64,000 bases of DNA from Halictus rubicundus. Lineage: Eukaryota > Arthropoda > Insecta > Hymenoptera > Halictidae. The stretch covers positions 19,019,257 through 19,083,256 of the forward strand of contig NC_135156.1 of NCBI RefSeq assembly GCF_050948215.1. Direction: 5' to 3'. Each line of letters starts with the position of its first letter. The stretch's first letter is position 1. The position numbers were made by a program, and so were the translations under genes. Positions 34,216 through 46,999 of this stretch are shown one piece after another. Below the pieces are notes generated by a model. The model had not been told where the DNA came from. It saw only the letters and a program-made list of their open reading frames with translations, and made no database searches.

Positions 34216-35371
34216 AAGTATGTTTTTTGTCTGCCTATCTTGACACGAGTTTGTCAAACGTCTGAATTCATCTGCACTTCTGTGCACCGGTTCATTAAAT
34301 TGTAATATTCAGCAATTTCTCTATACTGAACGTTCTCAAATAATAATTTCTGTTTTGCTGCCACGAAAATGATTTTTTTTTAAGAAATTCTTGCAAGCAT
34401 TCCCGAAAAATATTGTGAGCTCTGTTAAGATTCTATCACGTCACTAAGTAATACAATAGCATTGTTTCTTGAATTCCCACCGGTTAAAAATTCTCAGCTC
34501 CTCGAGAAACGCTCGAACCACTCGAAAACAATCTTCTTACGGTCGACATCCCCTAGATCTACCCCTTTAAAAATTTCTTCGTAAGGGTAGCGACTCGAAA
34601 CTAGTTTCCAGTGGCCCGAAATTTCGACTTTCCGCAATTAGCGATTTGCTCTCTGTTGTTTCCCGAGTCGTTCTCTCCCCCGGGGACGGCTTTATTTGTT
34701 GTTGAAAGAGGGATGAAGAGAGAGAGAGTGGAGCAGAAGGGTTGGTCGGAAGTGGTCGCGGGCGCACGTGCGACTCGCGTGCACGTCGTCGAACTTTTTC
34801 CAGCGGATTATTGCGGTACGCATTCGGCAGCGACGTAAACACCGGTGTTTTGCTACCGGTACGTTCCTCGCCGGTGCAGAACCTGCTCTCTCGATTTTTT
34901 TGTTTCGCGGAAATCCTCCGTCGGGGCTGATTCACCGGTGAAATCACGCGAGCGACCATGTACACACCGGTTCCTTGCTGGCTCGTAGCCTCGAAGCTCG
35001 CCACGGGAAACTCGTGCCGTGAAAATTCACTCGTTCCAAAATCCATGTACCCGTCGGATTTTCTCCGTCAGACCCGGCCGATCAGAAAATTACGTAATCG
35101 CGCGAAACCTGGTCGCCGATCTCGCCCGGAGGGGCTAATTGGATCGACGATTATCCGAGGTGTTGATCGCCGATCCCAAACTCGCCGTTTCATCCCGTAT
35201 CTCGTACACGTATTTTGCAAACGGTCGTTGAACGAAACGAAAAAAGGTTCTAACAAATGTCTTCTTCATCGGGGGGATGAAAAACAATTTTTAATCGTCG
35301 CGTGTAAACTTCTTCAACACGGAGCCAATTTTCCAATGTGTTTCCTCCTGTATGACTCCTGCACGATACAC

Positions 35372-35417
35372 GACGCTGTCAAGACTCGTGTTCTCGACAT
35401 ATATCGAGAATGCACTG
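35372..35417 (-). mobile_element. Half of a Tc1/mariner-like MITE
   Basis: This matches the right half of the element at 46240-46380 (GACGCTG-CAAGAC-CGTGTT, then ATATCGAGAAT-CAC-GTA). No partner end is visible to its left. Confidence 0.55.
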
Positions 35418-37898
35418 TATCGAGAATTATTGAAACGAAACGCGGCCATAACTCCGAACAAGGTCACACACAGAGAGGGTGTTTACCGTACTGTAAAACA
35501 GCCTGTAGACGGTGTTCGCGCACGCGAACCTGTCCGCGATTGTTCCGCGTGCTTGTCATGTCTCCGGCCGGTCCGAGGGTGTTCGTCAGCTGATTTTCAG
35601 CAATGCAGCCTTTCGTTCCCGCGAAGTGCCACCCCCTGCACTCCTCGCCCCTAATTATGCAAGGGATCCCCGCCTATTTATATCGATAATCACGAGGCTT
35701 ACGTAACGGCGGCGTCCCGATGTCGTCACACGCTCCAATCTGATTTTTCTCTCTTTTTATATTTAGATCGCACTTGCTCCTTGACACGATAGCTCTGTTC
35801 GCGTCGCCTAACGGAGCGAGATACTCTTTCCCTTCCTCGTAGCACCGTCCTCGTCACGCTTGGTCCTTTTCATTGGTGATTTCATCCAGTCTAGAGCACG
35901 GTCTGTTTGCCCAGCTCCGGCGTGTTTGCTTTCCCGTTGGCTGGCTGATGAATTAGGGGATGCCCGGCGACGACTAGCCAGATTCCCGAAGACTATGCTT
36001 CTTCTCTAGAACCGCGATACCTTCTTTCCGAAGGTTGTTCGCTCGCGACACGGTGACAACCGAGTTTAGGCGGAATTAAGGGTGAATTAGAGCTGCGGCT
36101 GCTGGCGCTCTCGAGCTTTTCACTGCCGTTCGGTGCTGTTCCAGGGGATGCTCGGTGGTGCGAGGCCTGGGGGCTGCTATCTAGCTTTGCTATTGCTTGT
36201 AGGTTTAATCTTATTTGCTGCGACCTTTTCTTTTTTAATTTTATAAAAAGATATTTGGGATGTGATTCTCTTTTTCGCGATTGAAAGTTGTGCTTCCGTT
36301 TCTGTGGTGTTGTATGACTTTGCGCGTGTGCGCATTTTACTGTTCCCCGAAGGGTTCTGCGATTTTTAGGGTATCGGGACCGTAGTTTGTGTCAATAATT
36401 TAAGTAACGTTCATTCTTTTGGGTAGCGAAGATTGCAGAGGGTTGACCGATCTTCGCATAATTTTTAAATGTAATTCCAGAATTTTCTATGAGTCGCGTG
36501 ACAAGATTTTCCAAAGATTTTCATCCCTTCTCGTCTCGACGTCGACGGGACAATGTTCTTTCATTTTTGAACGAATCGCACGCGAGAATTTGATGCGAGA
36601 CAGCATTATAAAATAAATGTAAATCGACGCAACACTAAATCGGATCTCGATGCGATACTTAGCTCTCGTTCGATCACGGTGCCGCCGACGGAATTGGGAA
36701 CAGTTCCCGGCGAGCAACTCGCGCGCGTACTTTTTGCCACGGCTATCCGGAATTTCGTAGCCCACTTAGACGGTGAAATGTCGCGTGGATATAGCCCGGA
36801 GAAGGTTCGTTGTCCCCGGGGAACCGGCGTCCTCGTCTCCAGCAAACTTAGAACAGTCATTAGCGCGGCGAACGCGATATTTACTCGGGATGGTGTGCCC
36901 TGATACGCTGCCCGTGCGCATTACCGGCCTGATTCTCTGGTAAAACTGCTCCTCGTGTGACGAACATACCCATGCAATAATCGTTCCGAAAGTTAGACCA
37001 CCCGCGGGGCGGTCCTTGCATTGCGCGCAGCTACAATTTAGCATAAACAACTCATTCCTCTTAGACACATATCTCTCGTTTAACGGATCTCTTATTTTTT
37101 TTTCTTACCGGAGATTTAACATGTCTTCCGGGATTAATTATAAATTGGAAAATTGTTGTTTAAATCCGTAGTACATAGCATAATATTAAGAGAATCTTTG
37201 CCCTTCTTCTGCGGAATTGTTTCAGTATATCGCGAAGAAAGTGCGTTTGCATATAATAAACAATGGAAGGTGAACAGCTAAGGACACTATTCATTCAGCA
37301 GATTTTTCATTTTCTCAAGTCGCTTCGCATTCTGTAACTTTTGTGGGGTAGCAAGGTCTCTGACTAATGGGATATGACTGCTGGTGGTAGTACTTCATTT
37401 TCAATCCCAGGCACCGGGAGAATCTTTCGAAACGTCGCTAGCAGAAAATAAAAATTCCCCCCGTTCGAAAGACAGTTGCCACGCCACTGTCCAGGCCCCT
37501 GAAAGTCGGCAAAACCGCGTCACAGATGAAGGGTCGGTTAAAAACCGCGCGCTAGCCGCGACAGAGCGATCTCGCGGGGTGGATTTCCCGACACCCCGAA
37601 GGAATTTCTCACTCCCTACGACTACGCGGATCCGAGGGATGGGGGGTAGCAAGGGTGACGGTGGTCCCCCATAAATCGTGTCCGCGGAGTCGCGATCGCG
37701 CGTGTCCGGGGGATTAAGCGTTCCAAAGACTCGGTCGAACTCGCTCCCGGAAACGAAGTAGGTGGCCACGAGGGAACGAGAGTGCGGGGGTGGTCGAGGG
37801 GGTGGCGGGGTCTCTCCGCAGTAAGAAATGGACAGCGAAATGTCGGACGTTGGTGGAGCCGTGTTTTGCGGGTCCGGTCCGCGTGGGTTGTTCCGCGT

Positions 37899-37899
<1 letters not shown>

Positions 37900-37935
<36 letters not shown>
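37900..37935 (+). repeat. (ACG)n trinucleotide repeat
   Basis: Twelve near-perfect CGA/ACG units are present, rich in CpG. Confidence 0.9.
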
Positions 37936-38038
37936 AGAACAAGAAGAAAACGCGCGGAGGGGTGAGAAGCGGCGGCGGAACGGCCGGAACAAGACACGGA
38001 CGAGGAAGAAAGAAAAAGGGGAACGAAAGGGAGCACGT

Positions 38039-38080
38039 TGCTGCTACTGCTACTGCTGCTGCTACTGCTGCTGCTGCTGG
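38039..38080 (+). repeat. (CTG)n-rich interrupted repeat
   Basis: CTG units alternate with a few CTA units over about 42 bp, 100 bp after the (ACG)n repeat. Confidence 0.85.
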
Positions 38081-38509
38081 CGAAGCCGATCGATAGCCAA
38101 ACTCCTCGCCGCCACCTAAGATAGACACTGACATAGACTTCGCGGCAGATAGAGACCCCGTTATGCATGGAGCCCCGGTGCAGACACACCGCTCGCAATT
38201 TTTGATAGCGACCAACCCACTCCCCGGACCCCACACTCATCCTCGTTCTGTTCCCGCGACGCTCGGACGGACGTATTTTCGCTAGATAAGACAGATTGGC
38301 TGGAAACGGACTCGTCTTGGAACGATTCTCGATTCGAGATCCGACGATGACGATACGAGCCCTGCTACGTGCTTAGGGGATTGCTGTTCTTCCGCTTGCT
38401 CGGGTCTCGATTCGCTCGGGATTTTGTCGGATTTTACGGACGCACGAGAAATTAGCATAAAAAAGACATTTTATGCACACGATAATTAGAATTTCATGCG
38501 ATTGTGTTT

Positions 38510-38710
38510 TTGAGTATCGGTGAAGTGGATTGAGACTTGGCAGGCTGTTGAGCGCTGTTTGGGGAGGCCGCAGATTCTCAAGTGAAATCCGCGTGACCGT
38601 AGTTGGCAGGTTTTTCAGAAGAAATTGAATTGTTCAGGAAGATTCCGGGGGGAAAACTTGTGCGATGTTTTGAGGATGCTGTTGGGATCATTTTGAGAAT
38701 GCTGAGAGAT
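38510..38710 (+). repeat. Intronic duplicated segment, copy B
   Basis: This is the partner of 33990-34215. The core is AGATTCTCAAGT and ATCCGCGTGACCGTAGTTGG. Confidence 0.65.
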
Positions 38711-39421
38711 TTTTCGAGTCGCGAATAGCCCCCGAAATAATTACTAATCGAATTAATTGAACCTTAGACGCATGTGTAACATCGAATGAAACGATGAACG
38801 GATTAAAAGGTTCTACACGAACGGAAGTGGTTCGAATGGATTGAAACTTTGCAAATGAAATGGGATTAGGTTCCCGTTCTTGTTGTCGAAGGAATTTCTT
38901 CTTTGTATAGAAGTGTTGCAGCAGTTTCGTCGATACTGTTGTGTAAAGTACGACCGAGTCCGAACAATTGGCAGCCCGTTTAGCGATGTTTTTCAGGCTC
39001 CATAGAACCGAGAGCGTCGATTCACGATGCAAGCCTATTTTTAGCGTTTCGAAAAGTCGATTCCATTGTTTTTTTTTTGTCCGCGGGTTTATCGACGCGG
39101 AACGCGGCCGGCAGGACAGGCAGCCTCCGCGGGGGATTAAAACGTGGCAAGAATCAATTGTGTGACCGGCCTTCTTCGTCGAGTTTCGCGCAATTTGCTG
39201 ATCGTCCCTCGGGAATTCCCCGGTTAGCTACCATCGAGAAGTGTCGCAGCGGAAATTTTACCGCGTTCGACAGAATCTGTCCTGCCTTCTCGCTTTTCGG
39301 GACGTTTAGGCTTTCGATTTTCTCATTCCCGTAACGTACTAAAAATTATGAAAATATAGAGTTCGGTACCCTCGACTACCCTCCGATTTACTACCCTTTC
39401 TTGCGACTCTCACATAATTAT

Positions 39422-39460
39422 TAGGCTGCGGGTCTTTTTATAAAATAAAAAAATTTCGTT
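39422..39460 (+). repeat. Dispersed AT-rich repeat, copy 2
   Basis: It starts GGCTGCGGGTCTTTTTAT and continues AAAATAAAAAAATTTCG. Confidence 0.5.
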
Positions 39461-40299
39461 CTTCCTTCAATTTTTAATAATTCAATTTGCATTATTCTGT
39501 CCGGGACAGCAGAGAATATTTTCGAATGCGACGGAGTTCCATTTTCTACGAGCCCCCATGAAACCACCACCGTTTCGAAACCGTCACGGTGCGCCAGAAG
39601 AAAAAGGCCACGGTCCCGCAACAACCGAAACACAAAATTCCAACCGCAAAAAGGGTGAACCGCATTTATCGACCTGGCTTGGGGAGAGTCGCGGCGGGAA
39701 GGGTACGGCGCGTTTGAAACGCAAAGCCGGGAAAAGTAGAAAACGGAAGGGAAAAAGAAGGACGGAATTTCGACTAGAAATTCCGAAAGTACCGTCCGCC
39801 GTTAAAAATTTCAACGAAAACGATACAGGGAAGGGAAGCTTCCTAGCAAAATGGTTGTCGTGCAGGGCCACCTCGAGTGTGTTCGAGTGCGAACATTGTC
39901 GTGCACGTTTTAAGGAATAATTCTGTGCTTTCTGTTTCTCTTTTCTGTCAAAACTTACAAACTTTTTAGTCAATTAAGATAAAGGACAAACCAAATATTT
40001 TAGCAGAAGGAGGCCACAGAAATATTATTCTGTGCACTACGTATTCAGACAACGCAGTGTATACAATTGACTCGACTAACTTTAAATAAATTCCGAGATT
40101 GTGAGCGTCAAGTGTCTTGTGAGAGCGGTGGCGAACGTGTAAATGGGTGCCATTTATGATTCGCGCTGTAGCACGGGTGTTAGAGTCGCGGCAGAAGGGG
40201 TTAGAGTGGGAGATTCGTTCGAGGAGGACCGTAGGGGAGTACGGTAGCGGCTGGTCGTTTGAGGAGCAAGATGGGCGGGAGGGGTGGAGAAGTTGCGTT

Positions 40300-41034
40300 G
40301 GTTCGAGGGCAAATCTAGTAAGCTAGGACAGGGGCTATTAATAACTGTTTGGGGTGCCGTACCTGGCCGCCACGCCGCGCCGCGCCGCTCGGTGCCTTCG
40401 GCGCGCGTCTAGATACAAGCGTCTCGACGACCGGCGTCTCAGTGTCGTCGCGACGACCGACGTCGAGCTCGTCGTTCCGACGTCGACGGTCCCAAGCCCC
40501 GTTTTCACGTCTCGCGTCGAGATCTATCGATCGTCCTCGCACCAGATCGGTTCTCGTGCATCGCGCGCGCCCCTAGATCTTCCCCCGAGCCCCGTATAGA
40601 TCGCTCTGCAACCCCCGATCGTAGTTCTGCGCGCACGCGAGTTTTCGCAAAAGAAAAGAAAAGAAAAAAAAATCAAACGATCGAGTTCGTCGAGGTGAAG
40701 GATCGTGGAGTTTAACGGGGCACGATCGAGGCGAAAGCAACGGTACACAGTGCGCTCTCGATCGCCGTGAACCGATCGAGTGAACCCATTGGCAGCCTAC
40801 CAGATCCTTGGATCGAGTGGATCAGTGTCGAGGCCCCGCGATCTACTCGCCCCTGTGGATCTCGCAGCGATCGAACCCGCGGCTAGTTTCAGCCCGGGAA
40901 CTGCGCTGCTCGGATCGACGCTCCTGCGAAGGATCAGCTGATCCACGGAACACACCGCGCGATATCGATCCCAATGAGATCTAGAACGTACGAAACTCGC
41001 CGAGTCGGTGAACGTGTTCGAAAATCCTTTTTGT
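40300..41034 (+). promoter_or_regulatory. CG-rich block ending in a consensus donor; possible alternative NFI first exon
   Basis: Base composition shifts sharply to CG-rich (GCCGCCACGCCGCGCC at about 40367 onwards) with many TCGA and GATC words. The block ends with TTTTT|GTAAGTAG, a consensus 5' splice site at 41033. There is no poly-GA sequence. An ATG near 40975 would not join the 47000 exon in frame. It could be an alternative non-coding promoter exon, an unannotated antisense or lncRNA promoter, or only a CpG-rich segment. Confidence 0.3.
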
Positions 41035-43749
41035 AAGTAGCTAGAGGCTCCGAGGGAAGATCGATCTCACGAGAGATCGGTCTCGATCGTCCTCTTCGCT
41101 GAGGGACTCTCGATCGTGGCCGAACCGCTTCTTCGATGATCGATACACGGCTTCCGGTTGTCGTTTCATTAGCGACCTTAGAGAAACAAACAATTTTGTC
41201 AAAAAGAATCGTACACCTGAACCCCTCGGCAGAGATCTATAAGCATCGCGACGACGCTCAGGGTTTGCGAATCCCGTGGCCATTATTTTTTTTTTCGAAA
41301 GAGGGATTTCCGACCGTGGACCGGTCAATAGATCAGTATCGAAAAATTAAACCTTGACTCGTTGGGGATTTACGAGGACCGTGACGATCAGAGTTTGTGG
41401 ATCTCGTGGCCATTTTTCGAGTTGTGATAATTGACTGTGGATCGTCTGGATAATAGAAGTATGTCACCGATCGGTGAATTGGGGGATCGACGAATCGAAT
41501 CGATCGTTTCTGATTGGCAGAAGTTGTGGATTTTGGTTCCTGCCTCGAAGTGCCGTGTTTTCGCGATTTTTCCTCCACGCGGGATCCAGAGATCGGCGCG
41601 TAAACGTATCCTCGTTGCGATAAACACGCGAGCCGTGCAGAACCGCGCCGATTTATTGCCGACAACTACGCACCGAGTCTCTCGACTCGTAAAATAGAAG
41701 GTCCGCGCGACACGTGCGCTCGTCCCGGTTCCTCTTCCATGCAGGGACTTTTGTATTCCTGGCTCTGCTTCTGGGATTCCGGTGACAGTAGACGATCCTG
41801 ACGCATGCTGGACTCTTTGTCCGGTCCATTCGCTTCCACTCAATGATACTCGTACGATACAAACTGGGATATCGATGTTTTCAGAATTAAATTGGATCGT
41901 GGTTGACGCACAGTTTTGAAATAAATCTGGCTCTCTAGACCCTTCTCCGAAGAAATGGGATGCACAAAATTAAAGAGTTCTATTTGGTATCGAAATTGTA
42001 AATTGTAACGTTCGAATGATTATTTTGATCGTCTCGATCGGGGAGATCAAAGTGTTTCATGTTTTTCCAATTTCTTCCAATTTTAATGTTCGATCGTTCA
42101 GTATTTTGTTACACTCTTTTGTTCGTCGGGCAACGCGCGTCAGTCGCTGTCAGCGGTCTGTAGGTTCGTTGACGAACACAATGACTTTCCTTTGTCAAAG
42201 GCTCAAGTTAGCTGGTTTTCCGGATGTTCTGACGCGCTCTCGAGTTCGATATCGCGCGAAATTTCGCAGAAACGATTGTTAGCGAGCGAGGCAGCCGGAA
42301 CGCCGCGGATTGTCTCCGGGAATTCTCTTTCTCCGCGCGGATACTAAATTCGTTTTGTTGATGCTGCACACTGTCATCGAATCTCGCGGCAGCGAGGCCC
42401 CGGTTGCAAATAGAATGTTGTCGCGATGACGCTCCCGCGTTTTCCGTTGCATCGAAAACACGTTCCCTTCGAGAAACTCCGAAGCAACGAACACCTACTT
42501 AGGATAGTTAGAAGCTTGGTCAAACTAATTATTAGTACCTGTTAATTATTTTACGATATTGTATTCTCGAGTAATAGCGAATTTTTAGCATTCGTCTCCG
42601 AAACTTGCTTAATTACGTTACGGTGACGTTTAGTTGCGCGTTCCTCCATGATTATCGTGCTGGTGGTCACGTGACCAGCCGCCGGGTGACGCCACTTTGT
42701 TCTAGAAATTCGTTATGCCGATTTCCCAATCCTGTCGGCAACGAAAATAGCAAAATTTCACTGCGTCTATATTTTCCGTGCGCACTGTCTGCGAAAAACA
42801 ATTCGAATCTACCAGAGATCCGTTTGAAAACGTCTGACGCTTAATTGTCGCAGTTAAACGGTCTGAAACACTTATGCTTCTTCTGAAAATCCACTTCCCA
42901 ATTAGTATTCTTTTGTTCCGTGATCTGCGACGGATCCATTAATTTTCGCACAACCCCAGGGGTTCCGTAATGGCTACGTGGACGTTGACAAATATTTTTA
43001 ACAACAGCTCCGTGAGTTCAGCAAAATTAAATCAACCCCTACAGTTTCGATTTTTACATCCTTCCTGCTTTTTGAAATTTTTTTATTCGAGTGCGACAAT
43101 TTTTCATTTTTCTTGACGAAGCAAATGGGTGGAATTGAAATTCCACGGTTTCCCGGCATTCGCTGGTTCGTCAACCCCCCCCGGGAAAAGTAAAATGGCC
43201 ACGGGACGTCCCTGGACGTCTTTTTCTCCGGTGTTATCCGCGATGACGACGGCCGCGGCGTCACCGTTCGCCTCCTTAACGCCTTTGATTTTCGTTCGCG
43301 TCCGAAAATAACGTGTCCTATAGATACTCGCCGTCGGAATACGCGTCTTGCTCCTGTCTTGGTGTGCTCGAGCGAATCTCGGTGACAAAGCGGGACACTC
43401 TCGCAAGGGAAGCCTCCCCGATGCCGAAGAGACCACCGAGACGCAAAAATAATCGCGAGAAAATGACGTTTCACACTCTCGTTCGTTTCACATTAGACGC
43501 TTTAGACGCTCGTCTCGCTTGACAACAAGATCGAATACCGTAACTCCTATTCGTCGATTCTTCAAACTACTCGGCCGGAGACTTTCCTCGTTATCTCGGT
43601 AAATGGTTAGTTTTTAAATTTTTTAGCTCGAATTAAAACAATCGGGAAGCCACGATCGAGCGTCCACGTGTCCGAAAGATTCGCGGCGCCGTTCGAGTTC
43701 AGTGTTCAAACCGAAAAACGCGGTTGTTTTTTGGCAACAGAGTATCGTC

Positions 43750-44105
43750 ATCGGAAGATCCGAGGATTTCGAGTCACCTTGAACCATCTGGAACCACGCA
43801 GGAACCACTCCTTGAATCTTGAAAAGGATACTAAATAACGGAAGAAGAGAGAAGCGTCGTCTAAATATAAAGACTTTACCCCAGTTTTCGCGAAATCGGT
43901 CAGACGAGGGAAGACCTCGAAGAGGGTGGCTAGAGAAGATAGTATAGACATTTTGGCGGACTGGGAGTCTCCTAGAACCACCGAAAAAATAATAGCAAGC
44001 CAGCGAAGGGTGACAGAGCCTCGTCTAACACGAATATTCTACGAAGACTTCACCGAGGTTGCTCCGGAACAGAGAGGATCTTGAAGAGGGTGGATAAAGA
44101 AGCGT
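43750..44105 (+). repeat. Imperfect tandem duplication, period about 165 bp
   Basis: The segment at 43856-43938 (GTCGTCTAAATAT ... GAAGAGGGTGGCTAGAGAAG) recurs at 44021-44102 (CTCGTCTAACACG ... GAAGAGGGTGGATAAAGAAG). Confidence 0.6.
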
Positions 44106-44454
44106 GTACGGGAGATTGTTTTGAAGACACTTTGGAGGCCGACGGTGGTCGGTTTTGGCCAAATCGAGAAAGGAGGCGGGAAGAGGTACACGCGTCGGTG
44201 GTGCAGATGAGGCCACGATCAATCTGCGACAGGGTGGCGGAGGAGTATTGCGACCCTGACGGTTGTTACTGCGAGAATCGGTGCTTCTGACAGCCGGACG
44301 GCAGGAGGGACAGACAGACGGTAGTGTGCCAGAGCAGCCGCAGTGCTTGCGAATACTCGATGGTGCGTGTCCTTTCACGCTTGTTCACTGGCCACCCTTC
44401 GTGTTCTTCGGCTTCTCCTACAACTCCCCCGATCGTACCCTTGTTCCTTGAATA

Positions 44455-44915
44455 CTTGAAGACGCTGCCATTAATAGAGTAGACGCGTGGGAATCGGTGG
44501 TTGTTGGTCGCGGAATTAGCTCTGGCTGTGTCAGAGGGATGAAAATGATTTTTCGACATTTTTCTACAGGTCGAGTGCTTCCGAATATTTCAGGGGTTGT
44601 AAAGCAGAAATTAATGTTGCTCGAGTTGTTGAAGCTGTTATCGATAGGGTAGGAGCGTGAGAGGCAGTGGTTCTCGGCTAAGGAATTATTTCTGCGAGCG
44701 TGAGCTGGGAGATGAAAATGATTTTTGGACATTTCAGAAAGGGTTGAATAGTTTCGGACGTTCCAAGGGTTGCAAATGAGAATTCGTAGTAATTATTATT
44801 TTGTGGTCTAGGGTGAATTTTTTCTCGATAAAATTTTTGGGGGTGGTTTGCCGATAGTTTTCAATGGAGCGAATGGTTCCGGAAGTTGTGGAGGGTTGCA
44901 GGTGAGGATTTGCGC
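44455..44915 (+). repeat. Degenerate tandem repeat, period about 172 bp
   Basis: GATGAAAATGATTTTT-GACATTT at 44538 recurs at 44711. GGGTTG-A---GA-AATT at 44591 recurs at 44764, and a weaker form lies near 44893. At least two full units are present and a third is decayed. Confidence 0.65.
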
Positions 44916-45439
44916 TGGAGAAAAGGAAAGGAAAGCCCGACTGTTTATTTACGCGGAACCGGCAACGGGGTTTTCGAGAGGGTGTCGGAACGACGTTGTT
45001 TCCACCACCGCGACATTTTCCTCGGGCAACCGTGCTCTCCGGCGAGCATCCATCACGCGCCGTTAGCCGGCGTTCGTCCACTCGAACCCGTCGATCAAGC
45101 ACATCGTTACAACTCGATGGTTCCACCCCCTCCCCTCTCGCCGCCTGCCGAAAGCGCGGGCTGGTGGCACCGAGAGGGGTACGAGAGTGCACGTACGTTA
45201 TTGTTCCACCGATGAATATTCCGCAACCGGGGCTGATTTTCATGCGAGAGTGCTCCATAGAGAAGTCGGCCGAAAATTGATCCCCTCCCCGTAAAATGAT
45301 GTTTACATCCCCCCACCGAGGATCGTGACGGGGGTTGCCACCCGCATTTGCCTGACAAAGGCTCGCCGGATCCATTCTCCCGCGGCGATCGTGGAATAGC
45401 TCGATCCTCGACCTACAATCGGCGAACGATGGGGGAAGA

Positions 45440-45610
45440 AGCCTTTTTCTTCCTTTCCATCCCTGTCTTCTTCTCCCCTCTCTCCGTTTCTTTTTTTCCG
45501 CTTCTTCCCTCAGCTTTATTCGTCTTCCCGCTTCCTTCTTTCGCGGCTCTCTCCCTCCCTCTCGCCAGCAGCATACTCTCATTCTTCTTTTTTCCATCCC
45601 CTCCCCGTTC
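45440..45610 (+). repeat. Long pyrimidine-rich tract
   Basis: The plus strand is almost wholly C and T for about 170 bp, with few interruptions. This is a mirror-repeat-prone polypurine/polypyrimidine tract. Confidence 0.8.
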
Positions 45611-46239
45611 GGTTCGTCGTCCCACCGACCGGAAACGAAGATTCATCGACCTTTCGATCCCGGAAGAGAACGAAAGCTACGATAAGGACGAGCTTCCTTC
45701 CGCGACCCTCTTCTTTCTGGCGTTGTCGGGAAATCGTCGTCCTTCGGCGAAACGAGATTTCCGACCGTTTGATCCGTCGCGTAGAAAATCCATCGGCACC
45801 GAACGGAATCACGGGACCGAGGCCGAACAATCGCGCGAGAACCACTGGCAGCGGGATTATTAAAAGCGGTCTCCGCGAATTTTGAATCGGGATATCGAGA
45901 GACCCCGAGGGATAAATCGGATTTCGGAAAGGGAGGACGGGAGTTCCGAGGGTTTTTGCCGTGTTCGATAGGGTTGATTTTCTAGGGGTTGTGTTAGCTT
46001 AGCTCCGGCAACTTGATCGTCGGTGTGGATGTTCGTAGAAAATACAAATTTTCCGTCTGTTGCAAGCGACGGCAGTTCGAGATCTATTTCTGTTAGGCTG
46101 TTTTTGTGAGATCTGGATAGGGGTGGTTTTCAAGAGGTCGCAATTCTAACTCTATTCCGTTTCACTTTTTGTAGAATAATATACGAGATCCAAATAACAC
46201 GAATAACGTAGTCCAAATAACATTCTCGAAATGGTTATA

Positions 46240-46380
46240 CAGTGATTTTTCTACGTATGTCGCCAAAGCCTGGATGATAAACGTCTCGGAGTTATCTTCA
46301 CTACCGCGGAGTATACCCTGCGAGGGTCTTGCCTGACGCTGGCAAGACCCGTGTTGTTGACACATATCGAGAATTCACCG
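46240..46380. mobile_element. Tc1/mariner-like MITE with TA flanks
   Basis: The left end is TA|CAGTGATTTTTCTACG and the complement of the right end is TA|CGGTGAATTCTCGATA. About 23 of 32 terminal positions match. TA flanks both ends. Inside is a perfect 10-bp hairpin, GGGTCTTGCC at 46324-46333 with GGCAAGACCC at 46341-46350. Related half copies lie at 35372, 57259 and possibly 61811. Confidence 0.65.
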
Positions 46381-46999
46381 TATAAGACCAACACCATCCG
46401 CGTATAAAAATAATCGCAATTTTCGAATAAAAACCATTACATTTGTCAGAAAGTCACATACCTCAATTTCTCATTGTTCGTCGTAGAAGCGTCGCCGGTC
46501 AACTGACCGAGAAGTAGGGTAAAAACTCACCCCCACTCCTGAACGTGGGAACCCTCCCATAATACGGTCGAATTATTTTCCCAACGGCGAGAATTTCCAT
46601 TCCTCCGTTCTGCCCATAGGAAACTTGGCAAACAATGTCTGAAGGTTATTACCAAGGGTTGTGGTAGTGGAGGGGGTGAGTTTCGTTTCTGAAGGAGAGA
46701 GGGACGCGTTGGTAATCAGTCTACCCAGGACGTCCGAGTCATAATCGTGAAAAATCGTAGTACACAGTTCAAAGAATAGTTGTGCGTGTATGGCTCAAGC
46801 CCGAGTGTACAGTTTGTAAGCGTGTAAATGTCGAAGAACGCGATTGCGCGTTTAAAAGTTGACAGAATCCTCGATAGAAAATAATTCTCTTTACATCCGA
46901 ATGCTTTTTGCGAATGAACGAGTAGCGGCTCGTTTTGAAATTAGACTCGAACGGATATTCCAAGTGTATTAATCGGTTTGTCGTTGTTTGTGCTCGCAG

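Larger units (their letters stand above)
33474..46999 (+). other. NFI intron 1 (about 13.5 kb)
   Basis: No further coding exon was recognised. The intron holds (GA)n at 33802-33861, a duplicated segment (about 33990-34215 and 38510-38710), MITE pieces (35372-35417, 46240-46380), trinucleotide repeats (37900-37935, 38039-38080), a CG-rich block with a strong 5' splice site (40300-41034), tandem duplications (43750-44915) and a long pyrimidine-rich tract (about 45440-45610). Large first introns of developmental transcription factors commonly house enhancers. None can be pinpointed here by sequence alone. Confidence 0.6.

Noticed and set aside
38680..38705. GGATCATTTTGA stretch resembling the microRNA bantam
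   Set aside because: The seed is mismatched, no hairpin partner is evident, and the aligned duplicate at about 34190 has a different sequence.
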